The notes: a model not told the origin generated them from the sequence alone. 9,794 nucleotides of DNA from Nitrososphaerota archaeon (GCA_031282985.1 JAITCR010000121.1:1-9794), one strand, 5' to 3'; shown: positions 1 through 8,287, numbered from the stretch's first letter. A program made the numbers and translations.

Positions 1-2
1 AT

Positions 3-101
3 TGTGGTTATGTTATGGATTTTGTGGGTGTAACTAGGCCTGATGAAGGGGGTGGTTTGGTTTATGTTGAAGGGGATACTGATGATTATGCAAATTGGTA
101 G
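3..101 (+). CDS. C-terminal end of an unrecognised protein (partial)
   Basis: The frame starting at base 3 is open from the window edge to a TAG at 99-101 and gives 32 residues ending in GDTDDYANW. The other two forward frames close by base 36. The tail is acidic and glycine-rich (PDEGGG, then several Asp). It does not resemble the end of HMG-CoA synthase, which often precedes the thiolase/DUF35 pair in archaea, so the neighbour cannot be used to support a mevalonate operon. It could be the end of a surface or cytoplasmic protein. No function is assigned. The gap of about 100 bases to the thiolase suggests separate transcription. Confidence 0.45.
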   Translation, partial: CGYVMDFVGVTRPDEGGGLVYVEGDTDDYANW

Positions 102-164
102 TGTCTAGTTAATTCGCGCTGAAGGCGCTTTGTTCTGCTGACTTTTTAATGTTTGTTGTATGGG

Positions 165-173
165 TTTTTATTA
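165..173 (+). promoter_or_regulatory. possible archaeal TATA box for the thiolase operon
   Basis: The string TTTTTATTA lies in the non-coding gap after the upstream stop codon. About 26 bases further on would put transcription start near 195, leaving a leader of roughly 11 bases before the GTG at 206. A weak Shine-Dalgarno-like GTGAG sits at 196-200. No clear purine-rich BRE precedes the box, and other T-rich strings lie nearby, so this is a positional guess. Confidence 0.25.
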
Positions 174-205
174 GTGCAAGTATTATCTAATAATAGTGAG
201 CAGTA

Positions 206-1384
206 GTGTTGAATGGAAAACCTATAGTTAGTATAATTAGTGCTGGAATGTCAAAATTCCAAAAACACGAAGGTCTACTTGCAAGAGAAATCTTTACCCT
301 AGCCGTCCAAGAAGCATTTGCTCGATGTCCAAAGTTGGAACCAAAACGTGACATTAAAGCGATGTTTATCGGGCATATGGGTGAAGCGTATGAGCATCAA
401 GGTCATATGGGGGCAATTCTTGCGGACTGGACAGGGTTACTTGGAATTCCTGCTACGCGTTGTGAAGCGGCCTGTGGTTCATCAGGCGCAGCGTTACGTA
501 CAGGAATATATGCTGTAATGTCTGGACTTGCAGATGTTGTAATGGTTGGTGGAGTGGAAAAAATGACTCATCGTACAACAACTGAAGTTACAGAATATCT
601 CGCAATGGCATCTGATTACCCCTTTGAGCAGTATCATGGCATAACTTTTCCTGGTATATATGCCTTAATGGCTACACGGCACATGCATGATTATGGTACA
701 AAAGAAGAACATTTTGCAATGGCTGCGGTTAAGAATCATTATCATGCGAGTCTTAATCCTAAGGCACATATGCAAAAGGAAATTACGGTTGAGACAGTAC
801 TGAATTCTCGTTACGTTGCTTGGCCTCTTAAATTGTATGATTGTTCTATAGTTACTGATGGTGCGAGTTGTGTAATTTTAACTAAGCCTGAACTTGCGGT
901 TAAATATACTGATAATCCTGTGTATATTGTTGGTAGTGGGCAAGCTAGTGGATCTATAGGGTTGTATGAACGTAAGAGTTTTACCTCTATTTTGTCAACG
1001 AAAATTGCTGCAAAAGCTGCGTATGAAATGGCTCAGCTTTCACCTCAAGAGGTTGATCTTGCTGAGGTTCATGATTGTTTTACCAGTGCTGAGCTTGTAG
1101 CGTATGAGGATTTGGGCTTCTGTAAGCCTGGTGAAAGTGGTAAATTGTTGGAAAACAATCAAACTTGTCTTGGTGGATGTATTCCAGTTAATGTAAGTGG
1201 TGGTTTAAAAGCTAAAGGTCATCCAGTTGGTGCAACAGGTACTGCTCAAGCATATGAAATGTATCTACAACTTACAGGTCAAGCTGAGCGTCGTCAAGTT
1301 AAGGATGCTAAAATTGGTTTAACTCACAATGTTGGTGGTTCAGGTGCAACTGCGGCTGTTCATATTTATAGGAGTGCACAATAA
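206..1384 (+). CDS. archaeal/SCP2-type thiolase (acetyl-CoA C-acetyltransferase-like)
   Basis: This is a 392-residue thiolase, full length for the archaeal SCP2-like group, which condenses two acyl-CoA units (usually acetyl-CoA to acetoacetyl-CoA) in the cytoplasm. The nucleophile is Cys90 in EAACGSSGA. The general-base region shows His289 in VHDCF and His339 in AKGHPVGATG. The C-terminal loop reads HNVGGSG (374-380), lacking the second Cys of bacterial AtoB, as is normal for SCP2/archaeal members. The GTG at 206 puts the usual 'IISAGMSKF' strand near the N-terminus; TTG at 209 is an equally possible start. The stop codon overlaps the ATG of the DUF35 gene by one base. In archaea such thiolases form a complex with a DUF35 protein and HMG-CoA synthase, which passes acetoacetyl-CoA directly into the mevalonate pathway. 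Substrate specificity cannot be read from sequence, and other beta-ketoacyl-CoA substrates are possible. Confidence 0.93.
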   Translation: MLNGKPIVSIISAGMSKFQKHEGLLAREIFTLAVQEAFARCPKLEPKRDIKAMFIGHMGEAYEHQGHMGAILADWTGLLGIPATRCEAACGSSGAALRTGIYAVMSGLADVVMVGGVEKMTHRTTTEVTEYLAMASDYPFEQYHGITFPGIYALMATRHMHDYGTKEEHFAMAAVKNHYHASLNPKAHMQKEITVETVLNSRYVAWPLKLYDCSIVTDGASCVILTKPELAVKYTDNPVYIVGSGQASGSIGLYERKSFTSILSTKIAAKAAYEMAQLSPQEVDLAEVHDCFTSAELVAYEDLGFCKPGESGKLLENNQTCLGGCIPVNVSGGLKAKGHPVGATGTAQAYEMYLQLTGQAERRQVKDAKIGLTHNVGGSGATAAVHIYRSAQ

Positions 1385-1803
1385 TGAGTACCCAAGAACC
1401 TTTTAGTATAGAACAATTCTACAAACTTCTCTCTCAAAACAAGTTAATGGCTGGTAAATGTTTGAAATGTGGCAAAAGTCACCTGCCCCCACGTCCATTA
1501 TGCGATAACTGCTACGGTACACAATTTGGATGGGTACAAATTTTAAATGAAGGTAAACTTTTAACATATACAGTAATCCACATAGCTCCAACACAATTTC
1601 AAGGCTTAACCCCTTACACAATAGGTATCTTACAATTAGCTGACGGTTTACAACTTCCAGGTGTAATACAGGATGTACCTATAGAACAGCTTAAAATTGG
1701 CATGACTCTAAAAGTGGATTTTAGCACCTGCGGCACGTCACAAAACTGGCCCCAATGGCCCAGATACTGCCTAAAGCCCTATGAAGAACTCTGCAGTGTA
1801 TAG
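1384..1803 (+). CDS. DUF35 family Zn-ribbon/OB-fold protein, thiolase partner
   Basis: The 139-residue protein begins with a short helix, then a four-cysteine rubredoxin-like zinc ribbon (Cys26, Cys29, Cys40, Cys43; CLKCG and CDNC). An OB-fold stretch follows from about residue 50 (GKLLTYTVIH, then PYTIGILQLADG). This is the standard length and domain order of DUF35 proteins. In archaea these bridge acetoacetyl-CoA thiolase and HMG-CoA synthase and supply a shared CoA-binding site. The ATG overlaps the thiolase stop in ATAATG, so translation is probably coupled and the two are likely made together. The C-terminus adds two further Cys after a Trp-rich segment (WPQWPRYC), of unknown importance. 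The family is confident; the precise pathway depends on the thiolase substrate. Confidence 0.92.
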   Translation: MSTQEPFSIEQFYKLLSQNKLMAGKCLKCGKSHLPPRPLCDNCYGTQFGWVQILNEGKLLTYTVIHIAPTQFQGLTPYTIGILQLADGLQLPGVIQDVPIEQLKIGMTLKVDFSTCGTSQNWPQWPRYCLKPYEELCSV

Positions 1804-1805
1804 TA

Positions 1806-1824
1806 GCGAGAAAACCTGTCTCGT
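1806..1824 (+). other. small intercistronic inverted repeat
   Basis: CGAGA (1807-1811) and TCTCG (1819-1823) can pair around a 7-base loop, with one extra G-T pair outside, followed by TTT. It fills the 29-base gap between the DUF35 stop and the GTG of the next gene. It could influence mRNA processing or reinitiation, but a 5-bp stem is short enough to arise by chance. Confidence 0.25.
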
Positions 1825-1832
1825 TTCCTGTA

Positions 1833-2420
1833 GTGTCCTTAAATCTGAGCTTCAACGTCTCGTCAAGGAAAGGTAAACTTGACGTTGACCTTGTTTTTGT
1901 CAGCAAAAATTTTCATGTGGACTACTCTCTTATTGAGAAAAATGTGCGTAAAGTCCTTGAATATACTTTGAAACGTTATCAGGGTAGAGTTGTGCTTGTG
2001 TATGGCGATCTTTGTTTGGGACAAGATAACGAAATGAAACGCCTTGCTGAAGAATATGCTGTAGTTAAAATTGACGCTTTAAATTGTATTGACTGTCAAC
2101 TTGGCGGTAAAGGCAAGTTTGAAGATGCTGACCCTGAATATAAGTTGATGTTTATGAGTGTTGGCATGATTGAATTTTTTAAAGATATGAAAACACAATT
2201 AACTAAACAAGGTATAGATGAGGATACTTTTAAGAAAATGTTTAGTGGCATTGACGGGTTTGTTATTCTTGACACAGTTGACACCACTGAAGAATGTAGA
2301 CATGAGCTTGAAAAATTAAATGTGGGTGTTCGGGTTATTGAAACACGCAAAATTGGTGTCGAACCTGTTCATCAAGTAATTATGGAAGCTATAGAAAAGT
2401 TACGCAAGAAAAAATGTTGA
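1833..2420 (+). CDS. DUF1638 domain protein
   Basis: The 195-residue protein matches the DUF1638 pattern: a Rossmann-like beginning (VDLVFVSKNFH), a long helix, then VLVYGDLCLG (Cys61), a central NCIDCQLGGKG box (Cys85 and Cys88), and the FMSVGMIEFF strand-helix. The biochemical function of the family is unknown. Members are often encoded near corrinoid methyltransferase genes, and the conserved Cys and His residues suggest a metal or cofactor. The GTG at 1833 is the only usable start after the in-frame TGA at 1782; no Shine-Dalgarno sequence precedes it, so translation may depend on reinitiation from the DUF35 gene 29 bases upstream. Same strand and close spacing suggest one operon with the thiolase and DUF35 genes. 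Family assignment is by motif memory, not a profile search. Confidence 0.75.
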   Translation: MSLNLSFNVSSRKGKLDVDLVFVSKNFHVDYSLIEKNVRKVLEYTLKRYQGRVVLVYGDLCLGQDNEMKRLAEEYAVVKIDALNCIDCQLGGKGKFEDADPEYKLMFMSVGMIEFFKDMKTQLTKQGIDEDTFKKMFSGIDGFVILDTVDTTEECRHELEKLNVGVRVIETRKIGVEPVHQVIMEAIEKLRKKKC

Positions 2421-2530
2421 CGTTGTTACTTAAACTTGAATTTTAACATACTATCTATTATTTTGTTTTCAATAACAAATAGTGTTGATGTTTTGTGTTT
2501 TTGTGCCTTTTACTGCTTATTTTAGTCTAA

Positions 2531-2564
2531 TTTTTTTGTAAACTTTGTGAAATAGACTTTTTTT
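2531..2564 (+). terminator. oligo-T tracts, probable archaeal terminator of the thiolase operon
   Basis: Two runs of seven T (2531-2537 and 2558-2564) lie in the gap after the DUF1638 stop, with further T-rich sequence upstream from about 2490. Archaeal RNA polymerase stops on oligo-U tracts without needing a hairpin. A weak 6-bp stem, TTTGTT (2462-2467) with AACAAA (2474-2479), lies further upstream and may be chance in AT-rich DNA. Confidence 0.45.
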
Positions 2565-2607
2565 GGTTCCAATTAAATAGGTTTAACTGTAAATGTTAAA
2601 GTAAACA

Positions 2608-2618
2608 TTATAATAAAA
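2608..2618 (+). promoter_or_regulatory. possible TATA box for the helicase-nuclease gene
   Basis: ATTATAATAAA in the non-coding gap would place transcription start near 2637 and leave a leader of about 17 bases. That leader contains AGGT at 2641-2644, nine bases before the TTG start. A second candidate, ATTATATT at 2628-2635, would give a nearly leaderless message. The AT-rich background makes both uncertain. Confidence 0.25.
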
Positions 2619-2653
2619 CAGTAATACATTATATTGTTTAAGGTTGGGACTAA

Positions 2654-5600
2654 TTGGCACAAATTAATTCTTCTCCCTCAATGCGCCGTGTTGATGACTG
2701 GAAGTCACGTTTAATTGATTTAACACGCAGAAATAATTTGCTTTATTTCCATGGAACTAAGCGTGGAAATTTATCGATAAATAAACCAGACGCAGAAACT
2801 ATATTCAAAGAATTAGTAATAAAAAAGAAACACCTTGAATTTTGGATGCCCCCTGCAGAGGCTGAGAACCAAACTGATACACAGTTTTCCAGTTCATCTG
2901 CTGAGGAATCTGAAAGGCATAGTTCAAATCAGCTTGTCAGTAAGGGTATGTCTCGTATAGAGCTTGAACGTATTCTAAAGAGTCTTCAAAGACGTTCTCT
3001 ACTTGATTATCGTGAGCGAGGCGTTAGAATTCTTTATGCTGCTTTTGGTCGATTGAACTGGGTTGATAGTGAAACTAAGGAAAATGTGCATTCTCCTCTT
3101 ATTTTAGTACCTTTAGATTTGACAAGAGAGACAATTCGTAAACCTTTTGAAGTTTTTGTGCCCCCTGTTGAAGAGGAAGCAATTGTAAACCCTGCGTTAC
3201 AGGTGAAATTGAAAACTGAGTTCAAAATCGATTTACCTCCCTCTCCCGACGATTGGGCATCGGAAACTCTTGAAAACTATTTTAACGCTGTAAAGCAAGC
3301 CGTTATGCAGTTGGGATGGACAGTTGAATCAACTGTAGACTTAGGTTTATTCTCCTTCCACAAACTTGTAATTTACAAGGATATTGAGTCGAATGCTGAA
3401 CTTGTTACACAGCATCCTATAATTCGAGCAATTGTTGGTATAAGAGATGAAAATCTTGTTCTTGATCAACTTCCCGATGAAAAAGACGTAGACAAAATAC
3501 AATTACCTGAAAAAACCTTCCAAGTACTAGACGCTGACAGTAGTCAACGTGTTAGCATAGAGTACGCTCTTCGTGGTCAAAGTTTTGTAATGCAAGGGCC
3601 ACCTGGCACTGGAAAAAGTCAAACAATTGCAAATATAATCGCTGAATGTATTGCACATGGTAAATCAGTGCTTTTTGTAAGTGACAAAATGGCTGCTCTT
3701 GAGGTAGTTTACAAACGACTTAGTGACGCAGGTTTAGCACATTTCTGTTTGGAACTTCACAGCAGTAAAGCTAACAAACAAGCCGTTGTAGCTGAACTTA
3801 AACGCGGTCTTGATGAACATTTAGTGCCTCGCAAGCTGCCTTCAGCGCACGAATTTGAAACAATGAAATTCTACCGCGATGACCTAAACGGTTACGTTAC
3901 AGCACTGCATGAAAAACGCCAATACATGCAAAAAAGCGCTTACGACGTTTTAAGTATAATCGCCAGTCTTGAACGTGTTCCATATGTTGCCGTAGGCTTA
4001 ACAGATCTTAACTCTTTAACACCTCAAAAAATAAGCGAACTTGAAGGATTAACTTCTGAATTAAGCAAAGTTTGGCAAGTTGTCGAGAACCCAGATTTTC
4101 CATGGGCAGGTTATCGTGCCAGCTTTTACAACCTTGAAGTGCGCTCTGAATTGTTAACAACAATTGAAGTTCTCGCACACACCATTGAAGAACTACAACT
4201 GGAAAGTGTAAATTATTCCAATCAACTCGGTTTAACCTCTCCTGCAAGTTTCGAACGCGTAAAATGGCTAATCAACATCGGTAAACTTTTGTATGAAAGC
4301 CCCTCACCAGAAGTACAATGGCTAACCAGCAGAGACATTGACACATTAATAACTGAAGCTGAAGGTTACAATGAAATTTGTCAATGGATTAAATCTACAA
4401 GAAACAGTTTACTTGAATGTTACACTCCTTCAATTTTTAATCTTGCTTTTGACCGGTCTAGTGAACTGAAAAAGAATTTGCTTATTCTTGAAAAACTGTT
4501 TACGGGCGTAAACCTGCAAGAATCTGAATTTTTGAGCAAGCAGGAAAAACTCTTAGTTTACATCCGAAATACTCAGCAGGCGGTTAGGAAATGGCGTGAA
4601 AACGCACAAGCCATTGCTGATCTTCTTGGTTTGTCAATTAATAATTTGAATCTGCAAACGGTTATTCAGCTCTACAAAATGGCTTTATTCTGTTTTACCG
4701 AGGACAAACCTGAGCCACAATGGTTTGACTCTGCGATTTTTCAGCAAGTATACAACACTGTTCCAAAAGTAAAGGATGCTTACCAACAGCACAATTTGTT
4801 GAAGGCGCGATTAAACAAGTCTTACACTGTTGGTATTTACAATTTGGATCTTGATGAACTTATTGCCCGCTATAACGGTAGTTACCAAAGCTTTACACGA
4901 ATGTTTAGTTCCAGTTTCCGTAATGACCAAAAACAAATCGCCCGTGTCAGTATTGATGGTAAAGTTCCACAGAATGTTCTCGATGATCTTATTGATGCTC
5001 GCAAGGTAAAAATGCTTCATTCTGAAATTGATGCACAGGCTGAAAATCTTAAGGCTCTGTTAGGACGTTTCTATCAAGGTTATGATACAAATTTCATCAG
5101 GATAGAAAAAGCTCTTAACCTGCTCAATGAACTTAAAACAGTTACATGGGCAAATCCTCTGCCTGAAAAATTAGTTAAACTGTTTACAAATGCTTCTAGT
5201 CCTTCACCTATGCTTAAGAATTTAGGCAGTGAACTTGAAGATTCAATAGTTAAATGGGAACAACAGACAAAAGATGTTTCTGAACTACTTCCTCAAAGTT
5301 TACCCTATTCCGATTTGGCAATAAATCAGGCTGCCCTATCACGACTTGAAGAATGGATTATCGATGTTGAAAAACAACTCGCGCCCTTAAGCATAATAAC
5401 AAAGGAAACTCTTTCTACTGCCAAAACTTTACCGAAAACCTATAAACAACTCTTTAACGACCTCGTAAATGCTGAGGAAGTACGCAGAAAAGAAGCCACA
5501 GTAACTGGAGAAAAATCTCAGCTCCAAATAAAATATGGCTCACGCTTCAATGGACTTGAAACAAACTGGGTTGCCATAATTTCCGTACTTGAATGGGTAA

Positions 5601-8260
5601 AAAAAGTCCAAACAACTTTTGGTGATGACATAGTTCCCGAAGCATTTGCCATTATAGCAGCCGCTGGGTCTTCTAAAGCTCCGTCAGATACTAAATTGAG
5701 TAGACATTATGAGAATACTTTACAGTCCATTACCGCATTTGAGGCTCGTTTTGAAACTGAGCTTAAATATCAAAACCAGAACATTCGCAATCTGCCTTTA
5801 CGTGTTATCCATGAGCGATTGATAACTTTACGTGAACGTGTTGATGAACTGCAAATTTGGATTGACTTTAAAGACCTTAGAAATCGTTTTTCACTTCGAG
5901 GTTTAAGCAGTTTCTTTGAAAAAATTGTTGAACAGAAAACTCCATCGGGACAATTAATTGATTCCTTCCGTAGAGGTGCATATCAGGAATGGATTAATAA
6001 TCTCTACGTTGAAGATTCACGCTTAGGTAGATTCCGTCGTGAAAACCATGAACAATTAATTAGTGACTTTAAAGAATTAGACAAAGGACTCATTCATTTA
6101 ACCTCTAGTATGGTTATTGAAGCAGCAAATAGCCGAAAACCCCAAGATATTCTAATTCAAGCAAACGATTCTGAAGCAGCAATCCTCATGAGAGAAGCTG
6201 CAAAAAAACGTTGCCTAATGCCAATACGCACACTACTACAGAAAATTCCTAATCTGCTCGTCAAACTAAAACCATGCATGCTCATGAGTCCTATAAGTGT
6301 AAGCCAATTCCTCTCCTCAGAAACAGCAAAGTTCGACCTAGTATTATTTGACGAAGCCTCTCAAATTGTACCTGAAGATGCAATCGGTTCAATATACCGA
6401 GGAAAAACACTTGTTGTCGCAGGTGATAATAAACAGTTGCCGCCAACTAGTTTCTTCCAAAAATCTTTAATGGATAATATTGAGTGGGATCAAGTAAATG
6501 ATGAAGACTTTGAGGTTTTTGATAGTATACTTGACGAATGTCTCGGTATTGGTTTGCCTGTAAAAACATTAAGATGGCATTATCGTAGTAAACATGAAGA
6601 TCTAATAGCATTCTCTAACCACCAATTCTATGATGATACACTTATTACTTTTCCAGCGGCAAAGGCGCAACATGACAGTTTAGGTGTGAAAATGGTGTAT
6701 GTTCCAAACGGTCTTTATGACCGGGGTGGGAATCGTGATAACCAAGTTGAAGCTGAAAAAATTGCAAGCATAGTGTTTGAACACTTTACTAATTATCCAA
6801 AAAAAACTCTTGGTGTAGTCACTTTCAGCATAGCTCAAATGAACGCCATTGAAGAAGCAATTGACCGTCACCTAAAAGAGCAGCCAGAGTTTGATAAATT
6901 CTTTAAAGAAGATCGTCTTGAGGGTTTCTTTGTTAAGAACCTTGAAAACGTTCAAGGTGATGAACGTGATGTCATATTTTTCAGTGTCTGCTATGGTTAT
7001 GATCAGAACGGTGAGATGGCTATGAATTTTGGGCCTTTAAACAAGGTTGGTGGAGAACGTCGTTTAAATGTTGCTGTAACTCGTGCTCGCGAAAAAGTTG
7101 TCATTGTTACCTCTATAAAATCCACAGACATTGCTCCTGATGCTAAGGCTCAGGGTGTCCAAACTCTGCGTAATTATCTTGAATATGCTGAGAAAGGTCC
7201 TGTTATTCTTGATATGCCCTATCAGAAAGCTGGTACTTATGAGTCTTCTCTTGACGAAGATATTGCTTCGGAAATTCAAAAGTTAGGTTACGAAGTTGTG
7301 CCTCAAGTAGGCTGTAGTGGTTACAAGATTAACATAGGTGTTATTGATCCTGTTAATTCTGGTTGTTACCTTATGGGTGTTGAATGTGATGGAACGACAT
7401 ACCGTTCAAGTAGCAGTGCCAGAGACCGTAACCGTCTGCGTGAACAGGTGCTTAAAGGTTTAGGTTGGCGTATTCATCGTGTTTGGTCGCCTTCTTGGGT
7501 TGCTCGTCGTGACTCTGAGGTTAAACGTTTAAAGGAAGCTCTTGAGCAAGCTCAAAAATTACAGTTAGATAAGGAAGCTCTTAAACCATCAGTTGACATA
7601 AAAGAGGATGGCCTTATTGAAACTGATGTACGTAAAGTAAAGTTTGCCGGTATAGAAAAAATTGGTGTTCCATACAAAATTTACCCACTTAAAGTAGCCT
7701 TCAGTCCATACATTAAGGTGCAAACAGAGAAATCTACGCGTACTTCAAAACAGAAAAACGAATTCTACTACCCCGAAAACCGTGAAATCCAAACTCGTTT
7801 CCTTGGCGAATTAGTGGAAAAAGAAGGGCCAATTCACTTTGACTATGCTGTTGAACGCCTTGCAGATGCTTGGGGAATCAAACGTATAACCCCTAAAATT
7901 AGTCACGCCGTGCAGGAAGCTCTTAACGCCTTACTTCGAGATCAAAAAATTATAATCAAAGGCAGTTTCTTATGGTCACCGTTACTAAAAGATGTGCAAA
8001 TCCGCATACCTGTTGATGGTATCGCTGAAACTAAACGTAAACTGGAGCATATTCCACCTGAAGAAGTGGAAGCAGCAATGAAACTCATCGCAAAATACGC
8101 TTTAGGTATAAGTGACGAATCATTAGTGGCTGAAACAGCTAAAGTCTTCGGTTTGACACATTCAACAGATAAGTCTAAAGAATACTTTGATGAAATTCTA
8201 AAACGACTCATACGTGAAAGAAAACTAGCAAACAAAGATGGTGTTGTAACTTTAGCATAA
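2654..8260 (+). CDS. giant DUF4011-SF1 helicase-Vsr-like nuclease-DUF3320 protein
   Basis: An 1868-residue multidomain protein. Residues about 10-270 match DUF4011 (WKSRLIDLTRRNNLL near the start; ILYAAFGRLNW at 126-136). The COG1112-type superfamily 1 helicase has motif I GPPGTGKS (315-322), motif II DEAS (1233-1236), motif III GDNKQLPPT (1257-1265), motif IV RWHYRS (1307-1312), motif V QGDERD (1434-1439) and motif VI VAVTRAR (1473-1479). About 900 mostly helical residues separate motifs I and II, as in other long members. Residues about 1535-1630 form a Vsr-like MTES_1575-type endonuclease domain (IN at 1559-1560, ECDG at 1577-1580, RDRNRLR at 1590-1596, GW..HRVWS to 1612). Residues about 1710-1868 match DUF3320, with winged-helix-like EKEGPIHFDYAVERLA. 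It is expected to use ATP to move on nucleic acid and possibly cut it. The TTG start follows AGGT; ATG at 2681 is the alternative. This architecture is common in accessory regions, so defence against mobile DNA is an inference. The nuclease has Asn1560 where Asp is usual. Confidence 0.93.
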   Translation: MAQINSSPSMRRVDDWKSRLIDLTRRNNLLYFHGTKRGNLSINKPDAETIFKELVIKKKHLEFWMPPAEAENQTDTQFSSSSAEESERHSSNQLVSKGMSRIELERILKSLQRRSLLDYRERGVRILYAAFGRLNWVDSETKENVHSPLILVPLDLTRETIRKPFEVFVPPVEEEAIVNPALQVKLKTEFKIDLPPSPDDWASETLENYFNAVKQAVMQLGWTVESTVDLGLFSFHKLVIYKDIESNAELVTQHPIIRAIVGIRDENLVLDQLPDEKDVDKIQLPEKTFQVLDADSSQRVSIEYALRGQSFVMQGPPGTGKSQTIANIIAECIAHGKSVLFVSDKMAALEVVYKRLSDAGLAHFCLELHSSKANKQAVVAELKRGLDEHLVPRKLPSAHEFETMKFYRDDLNGYVTALHEKRQYMQKSAYDVLSIIASLERVPYVAVGLTDLNSLTPQKISELEGLTSELSKVWQVVENPDFPWAGYRASFYNLEVRSELLTTIEVLAHTIEELQLESVNYSNQLGLTSPASFERVKWLINIGKLLYESPSPEVQWLTSRDIDTLITEAEGYNEICQWIKSTRNSLLECYTPSIFNLAFDRSSELKKNLLILEKLFTGVNLQESEFLSKQEKLLVYIRNTQQAVRKWRENAQAIADLLGLSINNLNLQTVIQLYKMALFCFTEDKPEPQWFDSAIFQQVYNTVPKVKDAYQQHNLLKARLNKSYTVGIYNLDLDELIARYNGSYQSFTRMFSSSFRNDQKQIARVSIDGKVPQNVLDDLIDARKVKMLHSEIDAQAENLKALLGRFYQGYDTNFIRIEKALNLLNELKTVTWANPLPEKLVKLFTNASSPSPMLKNLGSELEDSIVKWEQQTKDVSELLPQSLPYSDLAINQAALSRLEEWIIDVEKQLAPLSIITKETLSTAKTLPKTYKQLFNDLVNAEEVRRKEATVTGEKSQLQIKYGSRFNGLETNWVAIISVLEWVKKVQTTFGDDIVPEAFAIIAAAGSSKAPSDTKLSRHYENTLQSITAFEARFETELKYQNQNIRNLPLRVIHERLITLRERVDELQIWIDFKDLRNRFSLRGLSSFFEKIVEQKTPSGQLIDSFRRGAYQEWINNLYVEDSRLGRFRRENHEQLISDFKELDKGLIHLTSSMVIEAANSRKPQDILIQANDSEAAILMREAAKKRCLMPIRTLLQKIPNLLVKLKPCMLMSPISVSQFLSSETAKFDLVLFDEASQIVPEDAIGSIYRGKTLVVAGDNKQLPPTSFFQKSLMDNIEWDQVNDEDFEVFDSILDECLGIGLPVKTLRWHYRSKHEDLIAFSNHQFYDDTLITFPAAKAQHDSLGVKMVYVPNGLYDRGGNRDNQVEAEKIASIVFEHFTNYPKKTLGVVTFSIAQMNAIEEAIDRHLKEQPEFDKFFKEDRLEGFFVKNLENVQGDERDVIFFSVCYGYDQNGEMAMNFGPLNKVGGERRLNVAVTRAREKVVIVTSIKSTDIAPDAKAQGVQTLRNYLEYAEKGPVILDMPYQKAGTYESSLDEDIASEIQKLGYEVVPQVGCSGYKINIGVIDPVNSGCYLMGVECDGTTYRSSSSARDRNRLREQVLKGLGWRIHRVWSPSWVARRDSEVKRLKEALEQAQKLQLDKEALKPSVDIKEDGLIETDVRKVKFAGIEKIGVPYKIYPLKVAFSPYIKVQTEKSTRTSKQKNEFYYPENREIQTRFLGELVEKEGPIHFDYAVERLADAWGIKRITPKISHAVQEALNALLRDQKIIIKGSFLWSPLLKDVQIRIPVDGIAETKRKLEHIPPEEVEAAMKLIAKYALGISDESLVAETAKVFGLTHSTDKSKEYFDEILKRLIRERKLANKDGVVTLA

Positions 8261-8274
8261 CCCTTTTTTATTTT

Positions 8275-8282
8275 GAGATGAT
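8275..8282 (+). promoter_or_regulatory. Shine-Dalgarno site that decides a TTG start
   Basis: GAGATGAT matches seven of eight bases of the ideal archaeal GAGGTGAT and sits five bases before the TTG at 8288. It is the best ribosome binding site in the window and supports TTG 8288 over the in-frame TTG at 8294. Confidence 0.55.
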
Positions 8283-8287
8283 GCTTT

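Noticed and set aside
116..128. GCGC...GCGC hairpin after the partial gene as a terminator
   Set aside because: The stem is four bases of self-complementary sequence and the T-run (143-147) is 15 bases away.
2454..2483. Inverted repeat TTTGTT/AACAAA as an intrinsic terminator
   Set aside because: The stem is weak and AT-only apart from one pair; the later oligo-T runs explain termination better.
4008..4247. Minus-strand frame of 79 codons inside the helicase gene (and similar frames at 2096-2350, 4811-5020, 7942-8235)
   Set aside because: These lie entirely inside strongly supported plus-strand genes, show no family features and have no ribosome sites.
8272..8284. ATGATG as a C box of a C/D small RNA
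   Set aside because: It is better explained as the Shine-Dalgarno site of the HTH gene, and no paired D box was found at a suitable distance.
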